IMG/VR virus record: IMGVR_UViG_3300034111_000310
Location: 1 to 37,822 of that record
From: a virus
DNA length: 37,822 bases
Strand: one strand, 5' to 3'
A program made the translations under genes and the position numbers. This document shows positions 31,678-37,091 of the stretch, in pieces. Below the pieces are notes generated by a model. It saw only the letters and a list, made by a program, of their open reading frames with translations, ran no database searches and was not told where the DNA came from. How positions within the stretch are numbered: the first letter of the stretch is position 1; each line of letters starts with the position of its first letter.

Positions 31678-32510
31678 GATTCCCTCCCGTACCACTTCGG
31701 CAGTCCCAGCTCGTGGACGACCGGCTCGATGTTCGGCCAGACTCCGGTCTCGTAGCATCGCTTGAGCCGGATCAGGTCCTCGATGTTCTCGTCCTGTCCG
31801 CGAGCAATGGCGTCGTCGCTGAGTCGATACACCGCGCAGCCGAACGGCTCGACCTTTTCGATGGCGACGTAGTACATCTGCGCGACCGGCTTCGAGTGCA
31901 GCTCGTTGATCAGCGGGAGGTAGAAGCCCGCCTGCCGATGGTAGCCGTAGCTGAACGCCGCGCGCTCGAAGTTCCGGAATGCGTCCGAGTCGAGTGACTC
32001 GACCGTCTTGATGTCCAGAACGTACGGCGCGCCCGCGGTCGTCTCGCAGCCGTCGGCGTTCCACCAGTCTGTCCGGCATTGCAGAGCGCCGAGCGCGTTC
32101 GCCTGCGGTACGCGCCACGTCGTTTCCGGCGTCCCGGTCTTGAGCAGGTCGCAAGCAATAGGGTGAGCTGCGACTGCCTCGCGCATCGCGATGACCTGCA
32201 CGAGTTCCTCGGCGCTGATGAACGTCTTGCCGAGGTGATGTGCGGACCACTCCGCGAACTGCGCCTTGCCTTCTTTGGTCCGCCGGTCGCAGTCCGGCTT
32301 CACGGCGTAGCGGTCGGCAAAGGTAGACTCTTCGAGGATCGCGCAATGGACTGCGCTGCCGAGCCGGAACGCGTTCGACTCCTCGGACTGCGGAAGCGTC
32401 TTCGCGACGTACTTCTTGAAAAAGAGAGCAGGTCGGCGCCGGAAGCATTCGAGCTTCGAGTGCGAGATCGCTGCGTTCGCGTGATACTGTTCGATGGGTT
32501 CAGTTGTCAT
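31674..32510 (-). CDS. RecE-like PD-(D/E)XK exonuclease (DUF3799 type)
   Basis: A 278-residue nuclease. Visible are FRLGSAVHCAILE with H55, CRTDWWN with D148, VLDIKTVES with D166 and K168, and YHRQAGFY with Q193 and Y197. This order matches the RecE C-terminal nuclease family, which degrades the 5' strand to yield 3' single-stranded ends for an annealing protein. A RecT-like protein is encoded nearby (34377-35063), so the pair forms a recombination system. The ATG at 32510 lies 11 nt inside the end of a small membrane protein gene. An upstream in-frame start is rejected because it overlaps that gene. Confidence 0.85.
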   Translation of the reverse strand: MTTEPIEQYHANAAISHSKLECFRRRPALFFKKYVAKTLPQSEESNAFRLGSAVHCAILEESTFADRYAVKPDCDRRTKEGKAQFAEWSAHHLGKTFISAEELVQVIAMREAVAAHPIACDLLKTGTPETTWRVPQANALGALQCRTDWWNADGCETTAGAPYVLDIKTVESLDSDAFRNFERAAFSYGYHRQAGFYLPLINELHSKPVAQMYYVAIEKVEPFGCAVYRLSDDAIARGQDENIEDLIRLKRCYETGVWPNIEPVVHELGLPKWYGRES

Positions 32511-32637
32511 CGGCTTCGTCTTTGAGTTCGAGTTCCGTCCGACGCACAAAAGGCCAGAAGGCGAGCATCGCGATCACGAAGATCGTGACCATGATCGCCC
32601 CACCAATCCAGCCGAGTGTGCGCCGGAGGGTGTTCAC
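32500..32637 (-). CDS. Very small single-TM protein, 45 aa
   Basis: A GTG frame of 45 codons couples its neighbours: GTG overlaps the upstream stop as GTGA, and its own TGA lies 11 nt inside the exonuclease gene. The product begins MNTLRRTLGWIGGAIMVTIF and continues VIAMLAFWPFVRRTELELKD, so one membrane helix spans about residues 9-30 with basic residues on both sides. A holin- or pinholin-like role is possible by shape, but it is far from the holin-like gene and its function is unknown. Confidence 0.6.
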   Translation of the reverse strand: MNTLRRTLGWIGGAIMVTIFVIAMLAFWPFVRRTELELKDEADDN

Positions 32638-33017
32638 GCGTTGTCCTCCGCGTCGAGGCCGAGCTTCGATTGCAGCGGGTCGATGATCGTCTCAGACTCG
32701 TCCTTAAACCTGACGCTGTAACCGATCTTCACGTTGATCTTCGGAGCCATCGCGAGGGAATCCCACTCGATGTTCACGGTCGCCTTCGCCTTCGGCTCCG
32801 TCTCACTCTCGTCGTCGATGAAGCTATCGGTCGCCGCCTTCGTGATCGCCTCAAAGTGCGTTTCCAGCAGGCTGCGGAATTGTTCCGTCGCCGTGTTTAC
32901 TACCGCTGACTTTTTGATTTCGTGTTCGTTGATCTTCGTCTGCATGTTGGTTTCGTGTTCGTGGTTTGGTTTCTGGTTCTTGAGGAACATCTCGGCGAGG
33001 TCGGTGGCGACGCTCAT
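32634..33017 (-). CDS. Conserved-looking phage protein of unknown function
   Basis: The frame from the ATG at 33017 encodes 127 residues (MSVATDLAEMFLKNQ...). This ATG overlaps the upstream stop as ATGA. A second ATG at 32945 (MQTKINEHEIKKSAV) is preceded by an A/C-rich leader that would be translated as QKPNHEHETN, so it may be the true or an alternative start (103 residues). The C-terminal half (TVNIEWDSLAMAPKINVKIG, then DPLQSKLGLDAED) resembles small phage proteins found near recombination genes. No catalytic motif is seen. Confidence 0.6.
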   Translation of the reverse strand: MSVATDLAEMFLKNQKPNHEHETNMQTKINEHEIKKSAVVNTATEQFRSLLETHFEAITKAATDSFIDDESETEPKAKATVNIEWDSLAMAPKINVKIGYSVRFKDESETIIDPLQSKLGLDAEDNA

Positions 33018-33352
33018 CGCTGGCCCCACGTTCCGTTAATCGCAGCGCGAGCGTTGTCCGCCGCAAGTTCGTCGTAGGTTAGCTCTACTATACCCCGCAG
33101 AGCCTCTTCGAGTAGGCCGATGCGCGCTGTTAACTGCTCAATCTGCGCCTGCGCCATCGCCGGGCTGACGGTCCATGCGTGCGCCTCAATCTCCTCCTTG
33201 AGTCGGTCGATCTCGTGAGCGTACCTAAGGGACACCGCGTTCGTGTCGTTGAGCTCTCGTTCGAGATTTGCGGCGAAGTGTTGACCGGCATCGCGATGAC
33301 CCTCGCGCGCGTACCGCTCCCACTCGGCGTTGGTCCGTGGTGTGTCGCTCAT
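33014..33352 (-). CDS. Small phage protein with predicted coiled coil, 112 aa
   Basis: It begins MSDTPRTNAEWERYAREGHR and contains AANLERELND. This DTPRT...LERELN opening is common among small, uncharacterised proteins of many phages and prophages. Residues about 40-90 form a likely coiled coil (EIDRLKEEIEAH, QLTARIGLLEEALR). The gene is coupled by 4-nt overlaps on both sides. Its function is unknown; position within the recombination block suggests a role in DNA metabolism or regulation. Confidence 0.65.
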   Translation of the reverse strand: MSDTPRTNAEWERYAREGHRDAGQHFAANLERELNDTNAVSLRYAHEIDRLKEEIEAHAWTVSPAMAQAQIEQLTARIGLLEEALRGIVELTYDELAADNARAAINGTWGQR

Positions 33353-34380
33353 GCTGCACCTCCGACCGCGTTTGCCATCTTGTCGATCTCGTTCGCGAGC
33401 GACCAGATTCGCGCCTTGATTTCGCCGACCGCTGCCTGTGCCTCTTTCGACGCGACCTCTGGCATTGCCGTCGCCCTGATCATCTCGCCGAGCGCGCGGA
33501 TCTTGTCGCGGTCGGGAGCCATCGCAGCCTTTCGACGTGCGTCAGCTTCGGCGCGCTCGCGATCCTCTTGCGCCTTTTTCGCGGCAGCGGCTTCTTGCTC
33601 GGCCTTCGCCCGCGCTGCGCGTTCCGCCTGCATGTTCCGCTCGATCTCCTCGCGCTCGGCTTTCGCCTTCGCTTCGACCGCCTCGCGCTCCTTTCGGGCT
33701 TTCTCGGCAGCTGCGGCTTGCTCGGCTGCGACGCGTGCGCGTTCCGCCTGCAATGCGGATTCACGCTCGGCGGCTTCCTTTTTCAGCCGTTCGTTTTCGA
33801 GCCGGATGCGCTCACGCTCGGCAGCTTCGGCAGCTTCCTTCGCCGACCGCTCCGCCTCGGCCTTGCGCGCAGCCTCGATCTTCGCAGCGCGAGCAGCCTT
33901 GCTCGCGTCGAGCAGTTGGGCAAACGCCTCGTCGGGCATCGCACCGAGATTGTAAAACGTGCCATCGACGCCGACTGCCGCAAGTTGATCGTTTCGGTCC
34001 CTGCGGATCGATTCGATGCGCGCGGCTTCGGCACGTTCTGCCGCCTTCTCGTGCGCCTCAAGCTGCTCCTCGACTGGCTCAATGACGTACTTGAGGATAT
34101 TCGCCATGCCGTCGATTGCCTTGCCCGTGCGGAGCGAATCTTCCTTGAGCCGCTTGCGCGTGTTCTCGATCTCGATGCGTGTCTCGCGCAGCTTTAGACG
34201 GCAAGCGCGGGCGAGCTTCGGATCAGTGACGCCTTGCGACTGCGCGACAAGTGACCGCGCCTGCTTCGCCATCGGCGCAAACGCGCTGAGCAGTTGCTCG
34301 GAGGCTGGAGCGGTCAGCGCGTTGTCCTTCGCGACTGCCGCAAGCTGCGTCTCGTTGCTGAGTTCGATTTCGGTGGTCAT
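33349..34380 (-). CDS. Long coiled-coil protein of the recombination module
   Basis: A 343-residue protein. Residues about 50-120 are helical with a conserved-looking region (LKLRETRIEIENTRKRLKED, NILKYVIEPVEEQLEAHEKA). From about 120 to 290 lies an Ala/Glu/Arg/Lys-rich coiled coil (KAEAERSAKEAAEAAERERI). A short globular-looking end follows (EIKARIWSLANEIDKM). Proteins of this type often sit next to RecT-like or ERF-like annealing proteins in phages; they may act as accessory or structural factors. The ATG overlaps the RecT-like gene by 4 nt. No ATPase motif is present, so it is not an SMC/SbcC protein. Confidence 0.7.
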   Translation of the reverse strand: MTTEIELSNETQLAAVAKDNALTAPASEQLLSAFAPMAKQARSLVAQSQGVTDPKLARACRLKLRETRIEIENTRKRLKEDSLRTGKAIDGMANILKYVIEPVEEQLEAHEKAAERAEAARIESIRRDRNDQLAAVGVDGTFYNLGAMPDEAFAQLLDASKAARAAKIEAARKAEAERSAKEAAEAAERERIRLENERLKKEAAERESALQAERARVAAEQAAAAEKARKEREAVEAKAKAEREEIERNMQAERAARAKAEQEAAAAKKAQEDRERAEADARRKAAMAPDRDKIRALGEMIRATAMPEVASKEAQAAVGEIKARIWSLANEIDKMANAVGGAA

Positions 34381-35063
34381 GCGATTGTCCCTCCTGCGCT
34401 TGTTCCCCCGACCGCGTCGCTAAGGCCGAACGCGAGTTTCTCCGAGAGCGTGACGTTGATTTCTGGAACGATGTCGCGCGCTTCCTCGACCGTCCGCAAT
34501 CCCTTCAGCACGTCCCCGAATTGATCGCGCAAGATGAATCCGCGCGCGCGGAACTTGAGCATCCGCCGAGGGTAATCCGTCCACGGTCCCGGCTTGCCCC
34601 ACAACTTCGCCTGCTTCGCGTCGGCGACGGTGAACGTTTCCGAGGATGCCGCGCTGCCCTTGCGGGTCACGGTCACGCGATAGCCGTGCGAGTCCTTCCC
34701 CGGCTCGCCGATCTCCTCCTCGACGTAGGCGTCGAGCAGGCCGGAGGCGCGGCAGAGCGCGAGCGCGGCGTCACCATAGATCGCCGGGCGCCCGTTGATC
34801 ACGGCGGTGTTTTGCAATGCAGCCATCGGCGTCAGGCCCAGCTCCATGCCGAGCTGAATGGCGATCATAACCGACTCGGGTTTCTCCATGCCCTTCGGCG
34901 CGAAGCCGCTCGCGACTACCGCACGGGCGAAGCGGAAGGCTTCGTCAATGCTTGCGAGTTGCACGCCCTGCGCGCCGAGTGCGATCTGTGCTTTTGGTTG
35001 CTCGGCGACGGTGGTCGGCGCGAGCGGATTGATTGTCTCTGTTTTGACGGTTTCGTCTTTCAT
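34377..35063 (-). CDS. RecT-like single-strand annealing protein
   Basis: A 228-residue protein with the hallmark MIAIQLGMELGLTPMAALQN followed by TAVINGRPAIYGDAALALCR. That block is shared by a large group of phage RecT-like proteins. Later are DAKQAKLWGKPGPWTDYPRR and a segment with RARGFILRDQFGDVL, also typical. The protein should anneal ssDNA exposed by the RecE-like nuclease, supporting recombination or replication of concatemers. A start at 35063 (MKDETVKTETI) follows the A/C-rich leader AAAACACAAAACACACACAG with no SD. The C-terminal GGTSAGG tail is flexible. Confidence 0.8.
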   Translation of the reverse strand: MKDETVKTETINPLAPTTVAEQPKAQIALGAQGVQLASIDEAFRFARAVVASGFAPKGMEKPESVMIAIQLGMELGLTPMAALQNTAVINGRPAIYGDAALALCRASGLLDAYVEEEIGEPGKDSHGYRVTVTRKGSAASSETFTVADAKQAKLWGKPGPWTDYPRRMLKFRARGFILRDQFGDVLKGLRTVEEARDIVPEINVTLSEKLAFGLSDAVGGTSAGGTIA

Positions 35064-35088
35064 GTTACTGTGTGTGTTTTGTGTTTTG
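35064..35088 (-). promoter_or_regulatory. A/C-rich SD-less leader of the RecT-like gene
   Basis: The coding strand reads CAAAACACAAAACACACACA then GTAAC before ATG. It is one of the clearest examples of the leader type and lies directly after a hairpin at 35090-35115. Confidence 0.55.
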
Positions 35089-35089
35089 C

Positions 35090-35124
35090 CCCCTCGTCGT
35101 TAACCCGGCGAGGGGTTTTTGTTT
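35090..35124 (+). terminator. Intrinsic terminator in plus-strand orientation
   Basis: The plus strand has CCCCTCGTCG-TTAACC-CGGCGAGGGG (35090-35115), ten pairs with one T-G wobble, followed by TTTTTGTTTT. On the minus strand the wobble becomes A-C and no T-tract follows, so the terminator points opposite to all genes. It may stop antisense transcription, or serve only as a leader hairpin of the RecT-like mRNA. Confidence 0.55.
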
Positions 35125-35140
35125 TGGTTTCTCTGACAGA

Positions 35141-35578
35141 TTAGAACGGCACCTCTTCGTCGCCCGCGAGCGCGGGAGCCTGATCGCGGACGGCAATGGC
35201 CGGAGCGGACGACGGGAGGTTGCCCTGTCGCTCGTGCCAGAGCGTCCTGACCGCGTTCTGGAGAAGCACGTCCGCGTCCCTAGGCGGGAAAGGCGTGCCG
35301 TCTTTCTTGAGCTGAGGCTCGCGGTCTGCGCCGTACCAGAGGAGCTGCTTGTCGTTCAGTTGCGAGATTGGCGTGCCCGCGTTCTTCCCGAAGTGAACGG
35401 TGGTCTCGCCCGCTCTCTCGATCACGACGCGAGGCATCGGGAGCGAGTCAGGCGTGCGCGTGGTGGTTGACTTCGGAGCGGGCGTAGAAGCCTGCGGGAG
35501 CGTCTGCCGCGCTTCGAGCGCGTGACGGATGCCGATAAGCTCGGCGAGCAATGCGTGGAACTGTGTGTCGGTGATCAT
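35141..35578 (-). CDS. ExoX-C-like domain protein with SSB-like acidic tip
   Basis: A 145-residue protein. The N-terminus is helical (FHALLAELIGIRHALEARQT), then a Pro/Thr/Ser linker. The central VHFGKNAGTPISQLNDKQLL followed by WYGADRE matches the small FGK-x-x-G-x-P-x-x-x-L domain found at the end of ExoX-type exonucleases and in many phage proteins. The extreme C-terminus GDEEVPF resembles the acidic tip of bacterial SSB (DDDIPF), which docks recombination and replication partners. No OB-fold is apparent, so it is not a classical SSB. It lies just upstream of the RecT-like gene, fitting an ssDNA-recombination role (inference). Confidence 0.65.
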   Translation of the reverse strand: MITDTQFHALLAELIGIRHALEARQTLPQASTPAPKSTTTRTPDSLPMPRVVIERAGETTVHFGKNAGTPISQLNDKQLLWYGADREPQLKKDGTPFPPRDADVLLQNAVRTLWHERQGNLPSSAPAIAVRDQAPALAGDEEVPF

Positions 35579-35599
35579 GTGTTTTGTGTGCTGGCTGAA

Positions 35600-35986
35600 T
35601 TATTTCTTCGCTGCTAAAGCCGCGACCTTTCGCCCGTAGCCGAGCGTGGCCGGTTTGCTAGCCCCTCGCGGCCCGCCATTGTGGACGCGGGCGAGCACCT
35701 CTACGTCGCCCTTAGCCCACGCCTCGGGCGCGTATCTCTGAAGATAGGCAGAGGCGACGCGCTTCGAGTAGGCTAGGTCCGCGACCCGCTCGTAGGCTCC
35801 CGGCACGCGGCTGTCGGAGTGGTACGAGCGATGGATCTGAAGCGGTCCGAGAGCCTTCCCGCCGTCGCCGACGATAGGACCGTGCCTGCCGGACGTCTCG
35901 ACGAGGTGGAGGGCGAGCCAGAACGAGTCGGGCGGAGCGGCGTGCGCGGAGACCGCGAGCGCGAGCAGGAAGATTGCGTGTTTCAT
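35600..35986 (-). CDS. Exported i-type (destabilase-like) lysozyme
   Basis: A 128-residue protein with a short signal peptide (MKHAIFLLALAVSAHA, cleavage probably after AHA at 14-16). The mature part follows the i-type lysozyme pattern of invertebrates: E30 in LHLVETSG, D41 in VGDGGKALGPLQI, then the helix AYLQRYAPEAW and the signature ARVHNGGPRG (99-108). In clam lysozyme the corresponding Glu and Asp are the catalytic pair, spaced as here. The many disulphide cysteines of animal members are absent (no Cys). A goose/SLT-type lysozyme is the alternative, because GPLQI is shared. Its role is peptidoglycan cleavage at lysis, exported through Sec. It lies in the early region, away from the holin. 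Confidence 0.75.
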   Translation of the reverse strand: MKHAIFLLALAVSAHAAPPDSFWLALHLVETSGRHGPIVGDGGKALGPLQIHRSYHSDSRVPGAYERVADLAYSKRVASAYLQRYAPEAWAKGDVEVLARVHNGGPRGASKPATLGYGRKVAALAAKK

Positions 35987-36031
35987 GTGTTAAAAGGGCG
36001 GCTTAGTGACTCTCCCGCCGTTTCGTTTCGA

Positions 36032-36946
36032 TCAGACCGCGATCAGTGTGTTGAGCGCGTTCTGCTTAAGATCCGCCTCGCAGCCAATCGTGACCCGCTC
36101 CATGCGGAGTTCGACCGCGCGCTGGTTTTTCGTCTCGTAGTGATCGAGCCAATCGGTGACGCCGTTGAACAGATCGTACGCCGTCTTGCCCGAGTTGCCC
36201 GCGCCGGTCTGGTACAGCGACAAAACGTGGTCGATGTTCTTCTTCGATTCCTTAGGCATGATCTTCTCGGTCAGGATTCGCTCGGCCTCATCGAGCGTCA
36301 TCGCCTTGCCGATCAGCGTCTCGTAGGAGCGGAACAAAGCCTCGGTGCCCTCACGGGACCAGCGCATGATCTTTATTGCAGCCTCGACGCGGTCCATGAC
36401 CTTCGTCGTGTGCATGACGCTGAACCCCGCCCCGCCCTCGGCGCGTGCCGCGCTGTACGTATTCCAGCAGACTACGCGGGTATCAACGAGCGCAAACGAG
36501 ACGCGGGCCTTGCCAGCGTGACCGTTCGAGGCGAGGACATACTGCTTGTGCTCCTCGCCGTTGCAGAGCGTCCGCTCGCCGATCTTTAGGAGGAACCAAA
36601 CGATCCCGCCGTTGAACAAAGATCCCGCCGTCTCGAAGCAAGCCTCGCCGGTCGAGACGATGCTCTCCGCGATCTCCGCGAGAGCGCGGTTCTGGAATGG
36701 GCCATACTTCGGGCTGACGATGCCGAGGACGCTGCCGTCGTCAGTGCGGGTCAAAGCCTTGTGGCCGGGAATCTCCTGCATGTCCGCCGTGTAGATCGGA
36801 CGGTTTTCGACCTCCCAGTCTAGGCGGGCGAGTTCGAGTGCCTTCTGCGAGTCAGCGCGGCCTTCGATCACCGTGCCGAGCCCGTGCCACGGGACGGTGT
36901 TGGAGCCGCTAAACATTGTGTCTTTTTCTTCGATGTGGTGTGCCAT
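36032..36946 (-). CDS. DUF932 (phage/plasmid TIGR03299-like) protein
   Basis: A 304-residue protein starting MAHHIEEKDTMFSGSNTVPW. It has WHGLGTVIEGRADSQKALEL and LGIVSPKYGPFQNRALAEIA, the landmarks of the DUF932 family. ALVDTRVVCWNTYSAARAEG and HTTKVMDRVEAAIKIM are further family features. The length of about 300 fits. The molecular role is unknown; the family is common in phages and plasmids and often highly expressed early. The start at 36946 is preferred over a longer frame because of the A/C-rich leader CAACACACACACGACA and because the extension would read through promoter-like DNA into the phosphoesterase gene. Confidence 0.85.
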   Translation of the reverse strand: MAHHIEEKDTMFSGSNTVPWHGLGTVIEGRADSQKALELARLDWEVENRPIYTADMQEIPGHKALTRTDDGSVLGIVSPKYGPFQNRALAEIAESIVSTGEACFETAGSLFNGGIVWFLLKIGERTLCNGEEHKQYVLASNGHAGKARVSFALVDTRVVCWNTYSAARAEGGAGFSVMHTTKVMDRVEAAIKIMRWSREGTEALFRSYETLIGKAMTLDEAERILTEKIMPKESKKNIDHVLSLYQTGAGNSGKTAYDLFNGVTDWLDHYETKNQRAVELRMERVTIGCEADLKQNALNTLIAV

Positions 36947-36962
36947 TGTCGTGTGTGTGTTG
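36947..36962 (-). promoter_or_regulatory. A/C-rich SD-less leader of the DUF932 gene
   Basis: The coding strand reads CAACACACACACGACA directly before ATG, without Shine-Dalgarno sequence. Confidence 0.55.
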
Positions 36963-36988
36963 CAGGGGTTAATTCCCCCGATGAAACG

Positions 36989-37016
36989 ACCATAGACCAT
37001 GCCCGACCTATGTCGA
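36989..37016 (-). promoter_or_regulatory. Candidate sigma70-like promoter
   Basis: On the minus strand TCGACA (37016-37011) and TATGGT (36994-36989) are separated by 16 bp, 43 bp upstream of the DUF932 ATG. Each hexamer differs from consensus by one to two bases. The host sigma factor is unknown, so this is only a candidate. Confidence 0.35.
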
Positions 37017-37053
37017 TACCTATCTGAATCTTTTCGCAGTCCCTTCCCGTAGC

Positions 37054-37068
37054 CTTTGATAATCAAAG
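37054..37068. promoter_or_regulatory. Perfect palindrome, possible operator
   Basis: The plus strand reads CTTTGAT-A-ATCAAAG, two 7-bp arms around one central base, about 40 bp upstream of the candidate promoter. No repressor gene of the phage is known to bind it. Confidence 0.4.
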
Positions 37069-37091
37069 ACTTAGGTGCGATTAAATATCCG

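Noticed and set aside
36968-36981. GGGGTTAATTCCCC as a transcription terminator
   Set aside because: The stem is only four base pairs and no T-tract follows on either strand.
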